In this document: positions 34,909 through 43,124 of the stretch, piece after piece
Layout: each line of letters starts with the position of its first letter
How positions within the stretch are numbered: the stretch's first letter is position 1
DNA from: an uncultured Chitinophaga sp.
GTDB taxonomy: Bacteria > Bacteroidota > Bacteroidia > Chitinophagales > Chitinophagaceae
Assembly (NCBI RefSeq): GCF_937898475.1
Contig: NZ_CALEJS010000042.1
Coordinates: forward strand, 268,974 to 332,973
DNA: 64,000 bases
Reading direction: 5' to 3'
Made by a program: the position numbers and the translations under genes
The notes under the pieces: model-generated
The model's database searches: none
What the model saw: only the letters and a program-made list of their open reading frames with translations
What the model was told of the DNA's origin: nothing

Positions 34909-36330
34909 ATGAATCAAGACTTTCCATTATTTAACGAGGATTTTGAGGAGTTGAGAGACTTGTTGCAGCAGTTCGAAAACCTCAGGGCTGGCCGGTCTCA
35001 TTCCTTCCTCGACGAAGACTCTTTCGAGCAGATTATCGACTATTACGATGAGCATGACGAGTTGCCCAATGCCATACAGGCCGCAGAAATAGCAATAGAA
35101 CAGTTTCCATATTCTTCCACCCTTTTGCTGAAAAAAGCCAACCTCCTGATAGAAACCAAGAAGTACAACGACGCCCTTGAGTTGCTGGAGAAGGCAGCCA
35201 TCTTAGACAGCACTGATATAAACCTGTATATCCTGCAAACAGATATCTACCTGGCCCTTAATCAGCATGAAAAGGCGGCCGCCCTGCTGGAAGAACAGAT
35301 CCAGCAGTTTGACGGGGAAGACCGTACGGAGTTATTACTGGAACTGGCAGATGTGTATGACGACTGGGAGGAATTTGACCGTGTGTTTGACTGCCTGAAA
35401 ATAGCGCTGGAACACGATCCTAACAACGAAGAAGCGCTGCATAAGATCTGCTTCTGGACCGAGTACACCGGGCGCAATGAAGAAAGCATCCGCCTGCATA
35501 CCAATATTATCAACGAGCATCCCTACAACCAGCTGGCCTGGTTTAACCTGGGTACGGCCTACCAGGGCCTGAAGCTCTATGAAAAAGCGATAGACGCCTA
35601 CCTGTATGCCGTGGCCATAGACGAGAAATTTGACTATGCCTACCGCAATATGGGGGATGCGTATATCCGTTTACGCAAGTTCCAGGATGCCATTGAAGTA
35701 CTGCAGAAACACCTGGAAATAGCCAAGCCCGAAGATGTGATCTACGAGGCTATTGGCCATTGCTACGAGAAGATGCGCAAATTCACCCAGGCCCGCTACT
35801 ATTACCGTAAGGCCTCGCACCTGAGTCCCCAGGATGATAAGCTGCACTACAAGATAGCCGTAGCCTACATGATGGAGGGTAACTGGGAGAATGCCGTTAA
35901 ATCCATCGCCAGCGCATTAAAAATCAATAAGAACAGTGCAGAGTACTATATTGCGCTGGGGCAATGCTACCTGGAGCTGGACAAGAACAAGGACGCGCTG
36001 ATACAGTTCATGCACGCCCTGCGCCTTAAACCATCCAGTGTAAGCTCCTGGCAGGAGTTTGTGCGTGGCCTGTATATCTCTGATTTCTTTGACGAGGCAT
36101 TGGTGCAGCTGGATGAGGCAGAGCAGAAAGTGGGCCGCAAGCCTGTATTCCAGTACTACCGCGCCGCCGTACTGATTGCACAGGGCCGTACCAAAGAAGG
36201 CCTTATACAGCTGGAAACAGCACTGCAGATGGCCCCCCGCCAGCTTAAAAAGATGGTGGAGCTGGATCCAACGCTTCTGCAGCATACCAGTGTAGTAGAG
36301 CTGATCAGCCGCTACAGGAAAAAAAAGTGA
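34909..36330 (+). CDS. Tetratricopeptide repeat protein
   Basis: A 473-residue cytoplasmic-looking protein made almost wholly of TPR helices from about residue 50 to 460. An example of the repeat is AWFNLGTAYQGLKLYEKAIDAY, quoted here only as the core NLGTAYQGLKLYEKAI. There is no signal peptide or enzymatic domain, so it is probably an adaptor for protein complexes. A longer frame begins at 34849, but the promoter overlaps it; ATG 34909 (MNQDFPLF) is the start. The stop lies 4 nt before a heptad array. Confidence 0.88.
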   Translation: MNQDFPLFNEDFEELRDLLQQFENLRAGRSHSFLDEDSFEQIIDYYDEHDELPNAIQAAEIAIEQFPYSSTLLLKKANLLIETKKYNDALELLEKAAILDSTDINLYILQTDIYLALNQHEKAAALLEEQIQQFDGEDRTELLLELADVYDDWEEFDRVFDCLKIALEHDPNNEEALHKICFWTEYTGRNEESIRLHTNIINEHPYNQLAWFNLGTAYQGLKLYEKAIDAYLYAVAIDEKFDYAYRNMGDAYIRLRKFQDAIEVLQKHLEIAKPEDVIYEAIGHCYEKMRKFTQARYYYRKASHLSPQDDKLHYKIAVAYMMEGNWENAVKSIASALKINKNSAEYYIALGQCYLELDKNKDALIQFMHALRLKPSSVSSWQEFVRGLYISDFFDEALVQLDEAEQKVGRKPVFQYYRAAVLIAQGRTKEGLIQLETALQMAPRQLKKMVELDPTLLQHTSVVELISRYRKKK

Positions 36331-36333
36331 TTA

Positions 36334-36375
36334 GAACGCTGAACGCCGGATGCTGAAAGCTGAAGGCTGAATGCT
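36334..36375 (+). repeat. Heptad array, GCTGAAn family, left arm
   Basis: Six consecutive 7-mers: GAACGCT, GAACGCC, GGATGCT, GAAAGCT, GAAGGCT, GAATGCT. The array starts 4 nt after the TPR stop codon. The matching inverted arm is at 36463-36518. Confidence 0.85.
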
Positions 36376-36380
36376 CCATA

Positions 36381-36427
36381 AAAAAAAGCTGACCGCAGGC
36401 AAATATTGCAAACGGTCAGCTTTTTTT
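36381..36427. terminator. Bidirectional terminator between the two heptad arms
   Basis: AAAAAAAGCTGACCG (36381-36395) pairs perfectly with CGGTCAGCTTTTTTT (36413-36427), loop 17 nt. Confidence 0.92.
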
Positions 36428-36462
36428 ATCTGGCATCAGGGCCAGATCGTTATGTGCCCGGG

Positions 36463-36518
36463 ATTCAGCATCCGGCATGCTGCGTTCAGCGTTCATCGTT
36501 TCGCATTCAGCCTTAAGC
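36463..36518 (+). repeat. Heptad array, GCTGAAn family, right inverted arm
   Basis: Eight 7-mers (ATTCAGC, ATCCGGC, ATGCTGC, GTTCAGC, GTTCATC, GTTTCGC, ATTCAGC, CTTAAGC). These are the reverse complement of the left-arm family. The GCCGGAT variant occurs in both arms. Confidence 0.85.
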
Positions 36519-36550
36519 GTTTTTGCTCATTATAAATTAAAGATAGTTCT

Positions 36551-36558
36551 TATTTTTG
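36551..36558 (+). promoter_or_regulatory. -7 box of comA-aroE
   Basis: TATTTTTG matches TAnnTTTG, 53 nt before the comA ATG. TTTTTG at 36520-36525 is rather far upstream (25-nt spacer). Confidence 0.5.
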
Positions 36559-36611
36559 CGCCGGTTTTATAATTTGGTACCCGATTTGGCTTAAAGACAA
36601 ATAACTGAGCG

Positions 36612-37376
36612 ATGAACTTTAATCTTACACAGATCCCTGACCGGACAAAAAAGCCCCGTAAGCATGGCCTGACCATGGTAATGGATAAAGGCCTGAGTTT
36701 GGAAGAAGCAAGGAATTTTTTGTCAGTGGCAGCGCCGCACGTAGATGTACTGAAGCTGGGCTTCGGCACCTCTTTCGTTACTCCGCGGCTACGTGAAAAG
36801 ATTGAGCTGTACCAGTCCCATAATATCCCTGTATACTTTGGCGGCACGCTTTTCGAAGCTTTCCTGGTGCGTAACCAGCTGGATGAATATATCAAGGTGG
36901 TAAAAGACTACGGTATCACCTATATGGAGGTATCCGACGGCTCTATCACCATCCCGCATGCAGAAAAATGCGGTTATATTGAGAAGCTGGCCAAGCTGGG
37001 CCTGGTGCTCAGCGAGGTGGGTTCAAAAGATGCAGAACACATCATCCCGCCTTATAAATGGATTGAACTGATGAGCGCTGAACTGAACGCGGGCGCCAGT
37101 TATGTGATTGCCGAAGCGCGTGAAAGCGGTAATGTGGGCATCTACCGTGGTTCCGGCGAGGTGCGGGAAGGCCTGGTGCAGGAGATCCTGACCCAGATAC
37201 CGGCAGAAAAGATCATCTGGGAAGCTCCTCAGAAGGCGCAGCAGCTGTACTTCCTGGAGCTGATCGGCTGTAATGCCAACCTGGGCAACCTGGCGCCGCA
37301 TGAGGTGATTTCGCTGGAAGCCATGCGTATCGGACTGCGGGGTGATACTTTCCACTTATTCCTGGATAAGGAGTAG
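36612..37376 (+). CDS. comA: Phosphosulfolactate synthase (ComA family)
   Basis: A 254-residue TIM-barrel protein of the (2R)-phospho-3-sulfolactate synthase family, which adds sulfite to phosphoenolpyruvate. Recognisable family blocks are KPRKHGLTMVMDKG near the N-terminus, VDVLKLGFGTSFV, IPVYFGGTLFEAF, MEVSDGSI and the C-terminal IGCNANLGNLAPHEVISLE. Bacteroidota do not make coenzyme M, so the product more likely feeds sulfolactate or cysteate; that is inference. aroE follows 44 nt downstream in the same direction. Confidence 0.9.
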   Translation: MNFNLTQIPDRTKKPRKHGLTMVMDKGLSLEEARNFLSVAAPHVDVLKLGFGTSFVTPRLREKIELYQSHNIPVYFGGTLFEAFLVRNQLDEYIKVVKDYGITYMEVSDGSITIPHAEKCGYIEKLAKLGLVLSEVGSKDAEHIIPPYKWIELMSAELNAGASYVIAEARESGNVGIYRGSGEVREGLVQEILTQIPAEKIIWEAPQKAQQLYFLELIGCNANLGNLAPHEVISLEAMRIGLRGDTFHLFLDKE

Positions 37377-37420
37377 GGGTATGCAGCGGGTATGCGGAAC
37401 CTGATAATTCATAATTGATG

Positions 37421-38158
37421 ATGAAAATATTTGGCCTGATTGGCCACCCCTTAAGTCATTCCTTCTCCAAAGGGTTCTTTGCGGAGAAATTCCGGAAGGA
37501 GGGCATTAATGACTGCATATATGAAAATTTCCCCCTGGAAAATATCAGCCAGTTCCCTGCTTTGCTGGAGCAGCATCCCGGTTTGCGGGGACTGAATGTG
37601 ACCATCCCCTATAAAGAAGCGGTGCTGCCATGGCTGGATGAACTGAGTCCGGCGGCAGAGCAGATAAAGGCCGTAAACTGCATCCAGTTTCACGAAGGTA
37701 TACGCATTGGTTTTAACACGGATGTAATGGGCTTTAAAAGATCCCTGCAGCCTTTGTTAAAACCCCATCATACCAATGCCCTGGTACTGGGCACCGGCGG
37801 AGCCGCCAAAGCGGTAATGTTTGTGCTGCAGGAGCTGAATATTCCTTTTACCGTGGTGAGCCGCAATGCGCAGCAGGGGGTTATTACCTATGATACGCTG
37901 GACAAGGATATTATGACGGCGCATACGATCATCATCAATACTTCCCCGCTGGGTATGTACCCGGAAGTTGATGCGGCGCCACCGATCCCGTATGATCTTA
38001 TTACCAAACGTCATCTGCTATACGATTTGATCTACAATCCCGCGGAGACGTTGTTCCTGCAGCAGGGCGCAGCTAAGGGCGCAGCAGTTAAGAACGGATA
38101 TGAGATGCTGGTGCTGCAGGCGGAAGCAAGCTGGGATATATGGAATGAGCGGGGGTAG
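37421..38158 (+). CDS. aroE: Shikimate dehydrogenase
   Basis: A 245-residue NADP-dependent shikimate dehydrogenase of the chorismate pathway. Substrate-binding residues appear in GHPLSHSFS and in NVTIPYKEAVLPWLDE (catalytic Lys). The nucleotide-binding loop is LGTGGAAKAV near residue 125. The C-terminal YDLIYNPAETLFL and NGYEMLVLQA blocks are intact. Starts at TTG 37415 or ATG 37418 are also in frame; ATG 37421 (MKIFGLIGH) matches the family. It is probably co-transcribed with comA and lies convergent to a methyltransferase gene. Confidence 0.94.
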   Translation: MKIFGLIGHPLSHSFSKGFFAEKFRKEGINDCIYENFPLENISQFPALLEQHPGLRGLNVTIPYKEAVLPWLDELSPAAEQIKAVNCIQFHEGIRIGFNTDVMGFKRSLQPLLKPHHTNALVLGTGGAAKAVMFVLQELNIPFTVVSRNAQQGVITYDTLDKDIMTAHTIIINTSPLGMYPEVDAAPPIPYDLITKRHLLYDLIYNPAETLFLQQGAAKGAAVKNGYEMLVLQAEASWDIWNERG

Positions 38159-38219
38159 GGGGCTACCAATTTATTACGGATTCCGGACTAATTTATCCTG
38201 CAGAAGAACCCCCATTACC

Positions 38220-39014
38220 CTAAGGCTTCACCAAATAATACACACAGGTAGTCACAAAATTCCTGAAAAACGGTATATACGTTACCGGTGCCCATTGCCT
38301 GCGTGGCTGCAGGCCAAATTTGTATTTATAGATAGGATTAATGAGATAATGTTGTTTCAGCGTAACACTAAACCCCTGCTGCCGTACAATCCTTTCAAAG
38401 CGCTCAATGGAAATACCTGTATCTTTTATTTCCATCAGCTCCTGTATGGTGCTGTCGTGCTCACCGCCGGCTTTCAGCAAAGAGCGGTACAGGGGCTTGG
38501 GCAACAGGTGAATATATGGCATCATGCTCAGCATTTTGCTGCTGCAGATCTGCTGGTGGCCGCCATGCGGCATGTACCAGGGCGGGAAACCAAAGTATAC
38601 CTGTCCCCTGGGTGTTAACAGGTTTTTCAGGTAGCCGATGATCTTTGACTGATCGGGAATATGCTCTATGGCATCTTTCAGGATGATCAGGTCAAAAGCG
38701 TTGCGGAACTCTCCGAGGAAATCAACGTCGTAAATATTTTTAGTGATCAGGCGGAGCTGGCCGCTGTTCACATAAGTGCTTAAAAATTCATTGGCCAGTA
38801 CGATCCTCACCGGGTCAAGATCCACCCCAACGCACGCACAGCCTTTTTCGAGAAAGGGGGTGAGTACGCCGCCTTCGCCGCAGCCTATTTCCATGACACG
38901 TAAACCTGTTGTTACAGGCATGGCCTGTTCAATGAAAGGGATCACGTAAGTGCGGGAATTATCTACCTGCTGCTGGTATCTGATGTTGGCGTCTTTATGT
39001 TGTTGTAAAGCCAT
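38220..39014 (-). CDS. Class I SAM-dependent methyltransferase
   Basis: A 264-residue methyltransferase with the Rossmann-like SAM motif VMEIGCGEGG at about 40-49 and acidic VGVDLDP at the end of strand 2. Motif IV is LIILKDAIEHIPD. It resembles UbiG/Methyltransf_11 enzymes. The C-terminal part is rich in aromatic residues (FGFPPWYMPHGGHQQ), which may form the substrate pocket. The acceptor is unknown; small molecules, lipids or polysaccharide precursors are all possible. Divergent from truB. Confidence 0.82.
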   Translation of the reverse strand: MALQQHKDANIRYQQQVDNSRTYVIPFIEQAMPVTTGLRVMEIGCGEGGVLTPFLEKGCACVGVDLDPVRIVLANEFLSTYVNSGQLRLITKNIYDVDFLGEFRNAFDLIILKDAIEHIPDQSKIIGYLKNLLTPRGQVYFGFPPWYMPHGGHQQICSSKMLSMMPYIHLLPKPLYRSLLKAGGEHDSTIQELMEIKDTGISIERFERIVRQQGFSVTLKQHYLINPIYKYKFGLQPRRQWAPVTYIPFFRNFVTTCVYYLVKP

Positions 39015-39056
39015 AAGGCGCTAAAATAACAAAAATGTCAAATACTTTGCGTGTAA

Positions 39057-39135
39057 GCTGTTAGCCTATAGCTGTTGGGTTTTAGCTATCGATGACAACG
39101 GGCTGACCGTTAAAAGCTAATAGCTAAAGGCTATC
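39057..39135. repeat. Heptad inverted repeat, AGCTGTT family (divergent promoter region)
   Basis: Left arm 7-mers AGCTGTT, AGCCTAT, AGCTGTT, GGGTTTT, AGCTATC; right arm has ATAGCTAAAGGCTAT. TTTAGCTAT (about 39082-39090) pairs with ATAGCTAAA (about 39121-39129), enclosing a small AACGG/CCGTT hairpin. Unlike the others, this one sits between divergent genes. Coordinates may be off by one base. Confidence 0.75.
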
Positions 39136-39139
39136 TTTG
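39132..39139 (+). promoter_or_regulatory. -7 box of truB
   Basis: TATCTTTG matches TAnnTTTG exactly and is followed by CACC and then the truB ATG, so the predicted transcript is leaderless. Confidence 0.55.
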
Positions 39140-39143
39140 CACC

Positions 39144-39836
39144 ATGAATCAACACCAGGAAAAGAATATCTACCAGGAAGGACAGGTGCTGCTGGTTAAT
39201 AAACCATTGCACTGGACCTCTTTCGATGTAGTTCGCAAGATCAGGAATACGACCAAAGCAAAAATAGGACATGCGGGTACGCTGGATCCGCTGGCCACCG
39301 GGCTGCTGATCTGCTGCACCGGTAAAATGACGAAGAAGATCAATGAATACCAGGCCCAGGAAAAAGAATACACCGGTACATTTACGCTGGGCGCCGTTAC
39401 CCCCACTTTTGACCTCGAATCTGAACCGGAGCAGCATAAGGATACCGCAGGAATAGACGAAGCGCTGCTACACGCCACTACTGCACGTTTTATGGGAGAG
39501 CAGCAGCAGATGCCGCCCATACATTCTGCCATTAAACAGAACGGAAAACCCATTTATCACCTGGCCCGTAAAGGGGTGGAAGTAAAGGTGGAGCCTCGCC
39601 GTATCTTCATCAAAGAATTTGAATTAACAAAGATTGAGATGCCGCTGGTGTTTTTCCGGGTGGTATGCAGTACGGGTACCTATATCCGTTCGCTGGCCAA
39701 TGATTTCGGTGCTGCGCTGGGTTGCGGGGCTTATCTCAGCAGTTTATGCAGAACACGTATCGGGGAGTTTAAATTATCAGATGCGGTAGAAGTGAATGCG
39801 TTTATAGACAAATTCAAACAAGATCAGAACGGATAG
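39144..39836 (+). CDS. truB: tRNA pseudouridine-55 synthase
   Basis: A 230-residue TruB that converts U55 in the T-arm of tRNAs to pseudouridine. The catalytic Asp is in GHAGTLDPLATGLL near residue 45. KPLHWTSFDVV and SGTYIRSLANDFG-type blocks (here STGTYIRSLAND) are present. It is shorter than E. coli TruB because the C-terminal PUA domain is lacking, as is usual for this phylum. Its last 13 nt overlap the 3' end of the convergent tamL gene. Confidence 0.95.
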   Translation: MNQHQEKNIYQEGQVLLVNKPLHWTSFDVVRKIRNTTKAKIGHAGTLDPLATGLLICCTGKMTKKINEYQAQEKEYTGTFTLGAVTPTFDLESEPEQHKDTAGIDEALLHATTARFMGEQQQMPPIHSAIKQNGKPIYHLARKGVEVKVEPRRIFIKEFELTKIEMPLVFFRVVCSTGTYIRSLANDFGAALGCGAYLSSLCRTRIGEFKLSDAVEVNAFIDKFKQDQNG

Positions 39837-42259
39837 CCGATGGCTATGTTCCAGATGATATTTTCCCTTCGCCACTTTTTATCGGCCAAATCCCATTCGC
39901 TGATGTACCAACCATGGCGCTGCCCGGTGTAATAGGGTACTTTCAGCGGAATGCCCCAGTCAAGTCTTACCAGGAAGTAGTTGAAATCCAGCCGCAAACC
40001 GGCGCCTGTGCCCACGGCCAGGTCGTTATACAGGGTGCTGAGGTGAAATTCGCTACCAGGGCGGGCGGGATCTTTACTCATCATCCAGATATTACCAATA
40101 TCCAGGAAGGTGGCGCCTTTCAGGTTGATGGTGCCCCTGAACATGCGGATGAGGTCAAAACGCAGTTCTATATTGCCTTCCAGCTTCATGTCGCCTGTCT
40201 GGTCGGGAAAGATCCGTGCAATCTCAGAGCTGTCTTTATAGGAGCCCGGTCCCAGTGTACGCAGCCGCCAGGCGCGGATGCTCATCGGGCCGCCGGCTGT
40301 AAACTGCCGTATGTAGGGCAGTACCTGCGATTTGCTGTAGGGCACTCCCACCCCTGCATACACACGGGTGGCCAGGGAAGCATGCAGGTTAAAGTTCCAG
40401 TAGTGGCGGTAATCTGCTTCCAGCTTTATATAGTTGGAAATGGTAAGCCCTGTTACAGATTCCAGGTCGCTTCTGTGACCGGAGATCGTGCCTGCAATGC
40501 TGTTGAGACCATTGAGCCAAAGGCCTGATTCTTCCAGGTTGGCGCGGAAGTAGGAATTATGGCGTTTATGAAAGATGTCGTTATTGCTGAAGATGAAGGT
40601 GATGTTCTCGCCGCCGATGAAAGCCGGTTCAAAACTTCTTTTCAGGTAAGGGTTCTTGTTTACAACGGTGTCCCTGAAGTCAGGGTCCAGGCTAACGCCT
40701 ACGTAGTTCAGGGAGATGGGTTTTACGATCCAGCGTTTGTAGGCAGACTCGTTCCACTCGTATCCGAAAGAGGCGTTGATGTTACTGATCTTGAAGCGGT
40801 CAATCCTGGACAGGTAGTCAAAACCGGCTGTCAGGCGCGTACGCATGGAAGAGCGGTTGCTCTGCCGGATGCGGAAAGGCGCGATAAAGCGCGGGAAGGT
40901 AAGATCTACCTGTACGCCGAACTGTTTGGCCTGTACTACAAAATTGTCCAGCTGGTCACGGATGGTCTCTATACCTGCGTTCAGGCTCACACTCAGCTGG
41001 TTGGCAGACCTGTTCAGGTTCAGATGCCGGTAGTTGAGGCTGATGCCGCTACCCACCAGGTAATCGCTACTGGTGCTTACCTCAAAGTTGGCGCCCAGCT
41101 CCTGTCTGCGTTTGGGCGTCAGGAACAGGTAGGCGTCCAGCTTGTTGGCCGTGTCTTTCTTTTCCCGGTATTGCAGGCTGATGGAGTTCCATACGCCCAG
41201 GTCATACAGGCGGTTAATGGTATTGGTTTGCTGCTGCTGGGAGAACAGGTCGTCCTTACGCAGCAGTACCGAGCGGGATAACACCCTGGGGCGGAGATAT
41301 TCCGTTCTTGACCGGATGGTGATATATTTCCTGGTATCTGATTTAAAGGAAGTATCGGCGGGGTTGGCGCTGAGTGGGAAATCCGGGTATACGAAGATGG
41401 AGTCAATACGGTACACTTCCCAGCGGCCAAGACTATCCTCCGGGTTCTTAATGCGCACGGTAATGTCCATGGTCGGCTTTTCCAGTCCCCGTCTTTCACT
41501 GAATATATTGGAGATGCCTTCAAAAGGGTTCAGCGGGTTGCGGAACAGTGCTTTATGAAGGGTGTCTATTTCAAATTCGATGGCATCGCGGGAAAACTTG
41601 TAGTAGCCGGCGTCTTTAGCCAGGCGCATCAGGCGTTCCCTTTCACTGATCAGCGATTCCTGCTTGTAAGGCGTATTCTTTTTTATAAGGGAGAATGGTT
41701 GCGAAGCCTTTACCAGTTTAAGAATGGCGGAATCCTGCACATCGTAGTAAACGTTGTTGATGATAAAGTTTCTGCCCGTGTTGATCTGGTAGGTGATACT
41801 GGCTTTCTGGCGTTTGATCTTTTCCGTATACGAGGCGGTGGCGTAAAAATAGCCCTGGTTGTTCAGGTAACTCACCATCCGGTTAACAGATTCTTTTGTT
41901 TTGATGGAATCATAGATAACGGGGGCTTCGAGGTTTCGGGGCGCCAGTACCAGGTTCCAGAACCAGTTGGATTTTTTCTCGTTGTATTTCTGGTTGTAAA
42001 GAAAGGTCTTTATCCGTGTGCCCATGAATTTTGAGTTGGGCTGTTGCAGCATCAGCGATTTGGAGGTCAGGGAGCTACGGATGTCCTGCCTTTCGGCGGC
42101 TACCAGTCCTTCGCCTTTCACTTTGACGGAGACGGTAGTATACAGTTGCTGGTGCTTCTGGAGGTATTTGGTGTTGGAGCAGGCCGTCAGCATTAACAGG
42201 GCAATCAGTAATACTGTATAGTTCAGGTTAAGAAAGGAGGAACTATGTGGCGGCTGCAT
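39824..42259 (-). CDS. tamL: BamA/TamA-family outer membrane lipoprotein (TamL type)
   Basis: An 811-residue Omp85-family protein. Unlike TamA it carries a lipoprotein signal, with the lipobox LLMLTAC ending at Cys27. POTRA-like segments follow (about 40-400, including YNNGYFYATASYTEK-like text, here NNQGYFYATASY). The C-terminal ~400 residues are a 16-strand beta barrel, ending with an aromatic residue (IAIGYPF). A lipidated TamA homologue is the hallmark of TamL in Bacteroidota. No tamB is in the window. ATG 42259 is chosen because the upstream codons to 42313 hide the signal. Confidence 0.88.
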   Translation of the reverse strand: MQPPHSSSFLNLNYTVLLIALLMLTACSNTKYLQKHQQLYTTVSVKVKGEGLVAAERQDIRSSLTSKSLMLQQPNSKFMGTRIKTFLYNQKYNEKKSNWFWNLVLAPRNLEAPVIYDSIKTKESVNRMVSYLNNQGYFYATASYTEKIKRQKASITYQINTGRNFIINNVYYDVQDSAILKLVKASQPFSLIKKNTPYKQESLISERERLMRLAKDAGYYKFSRDAIEFEIDTLHKALFRNPLNPFEGISNIFSERRGLEKPTMDITVRIKNPEDSLGRWEVYRIDSIFVYPDFPLSANPADTSFKSDTRKYITIRSRTEYLRPRVLSRSVLLRKDDLFSQQQQTNTINRLYDLGVWNSISLQYREKKDTANKLDAYLFLTPKRRQELGANFEVSTSSDYLVGSGISLNYRHLNLNRSANQLSVSLNAGIETIRDQLDNFVVQAKQFGVQVDLTFPRFIAPFRIRQSNRSSMRTRLTAGFDYLSRIDRFKISNINASFGYEWNESAYKRWIVKPISLNYVGVSLDPDFRDTVVNKNPYLKRSFEPAFIGGENITFIFSNNDIFHKRHNSYFRANLEESGLWLNGLNSIAGTISGHRSDLESVTGLTISNYIKLEADYRHYWNFNLHASLATRVYAGVGVPYSKSQVLPYIRQFTAGGPMSIRAWRLRTLGPGSYKDSSEIARIFPDQTGDMKLEGNIELRFDLIRMFRGTINLKGATFLDIGNIWMMSKDPARPGSEFHLSTLYNDLAVGTGAGLRLDFNYFLVRLDWGIPLKVPYYTGQRHGWYISEWDLADKKWRRENIIWNIAIGYPF

Positions 42260-42290
42260 TTCGATGAAAACAATTATGATATTTTTTAAA

Positions 42291-42298
42291 TAGTTTTG
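42291..42298 (+). promoter_or_regulatory. -7 box of the SpoU-family methyltransferase gene
   Basis: TAGTTTTG matches TAnnTTTG. It ends 5 nt before ATG 42304, again predicting a leaderless mRNA. Confidence 0.55.
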
Positions 42299-42303
42299 AC
42301 CCC

Positions 42304-43041
42304 ATGTTATCAAAGGCGCAAATTAAGTATATTCAATCATTACAGCATAAAAAAAACCGTCAAATATCCGGCCAGTTCACGGCAGAAGGAGATAAGATAG
42401 TGCTGGAGCTGCTCACCGGCGGGCTTGCACGGGAGGTGTATGCTACTGATGATTGGGTACATGAACAGGAAGCGCTGCTGGCAAAGCTTTCCGGGGTAGC
42501 GGTAACAGTGGTGGAACCCCAGGTGCTGAAACAGCTCTCGGCCCTCACTACACCTAACAGGGCCATTGCCCTGCTGGACATACCGCCTGCCACAGCCCCC
42601 GCGCCGCTCACCGGTACCGTATCGCTCGCGCTGGAAACCATCCAGGATCCCGGTAACCTGGGCACCATCATTCGTATAGCCGACTGGTTTGGTATCAGCA
42701 GCATATACTGCTCACCGGATTGCGTAGATACCTACAACCCCAAAACCATTCAGGCTACCATGGGCAGCTTTGCCCGTGTGCAGGTTATCATCCATGATAT
42801 TGCTGAGCTGCTGAAAACCAGCGATGTGCCCGGCTACGCCGCCACCCTGCATGGCCGTGACATTACCGCATTTGAGCGGGTTAAAGAAGGTATCCTCCTG
42901 ATCGGCAATGAATCCCGCGGCCTCAGTCAGCAAATAATAGACCTCAGCACCCACCACATCACCATCCCCCGCCTGGGTGGCGCCGAATCACTGAATGCAG
43001 CTGTTGCCACCGGCATTATTTGTGGAAGGCTTCTGATATAG
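42304..43041 (+). CDS. TrmH/SpoU-family RNA 2'-O-methyltransferase
   Basis: A 245-residue SPOUT-fold methyltransferase acting on rRNA or tRNA ribose. The N-terminal substrate-binding region (about 1-85) starts MLSKAQIKYIQSLQHKKNR. The three family motifs are intact: IQDPGNLGTIIRIADWFG (with the catalytic-site Arg), GNESRGLS and IPRLGGAESLNAAVA. The target nucleotide cannot be assigned. It is divergent from tamL, with start codons 44 bp apart. A heptad hairpin follows its stop. Confidence 0.92.
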   Translation: MLSKAQIKYIQSLQHKKNRQISGQFTAEGDKIVLELLTGGLAREVYATDDWVHEQEALLAKLSGVAVTVVEPQVLKQLSALTTPNRAIALLDIPPATAPAPLTGTVSLALETIQDPGNLGTIIRIADWFGISSIYCSPDCVDTYNPKTIQATMGSFARVQVIIHDIAELLKTSDVPGYAATLHGRDITAFERVKEGILLIGNESRGLSQQIIDLSTHHITIPRLGGAESLNAAVATGIICGRLLI

Positions 43042-43124
43042 CTGTTGGCTGTTAGCTGTTAGCTATTAGTGATTTTCCCGGAGGTAATTATCGCTTCAAT
43101 AGCTACAGCTAAAACTAGCTATTT
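43040..43124. repeat. Heptad inverted repeat, AGCTGTT family
   Basis: Left arm: AGCTGTT, GGCTGTT, AGCTGTT, AGCTATT, AGTGATT (43040-43074). Right arm 43098-43124 is its inverse. TTAGCTGTTAGCTATT pairs with AATAGCTACAGCTAA, with one extra base. The left arm begins at the stop codon of the SpoU-family gene and the right arm reaches the 3' end of the convergent permease gene. Confidence 0.85.
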
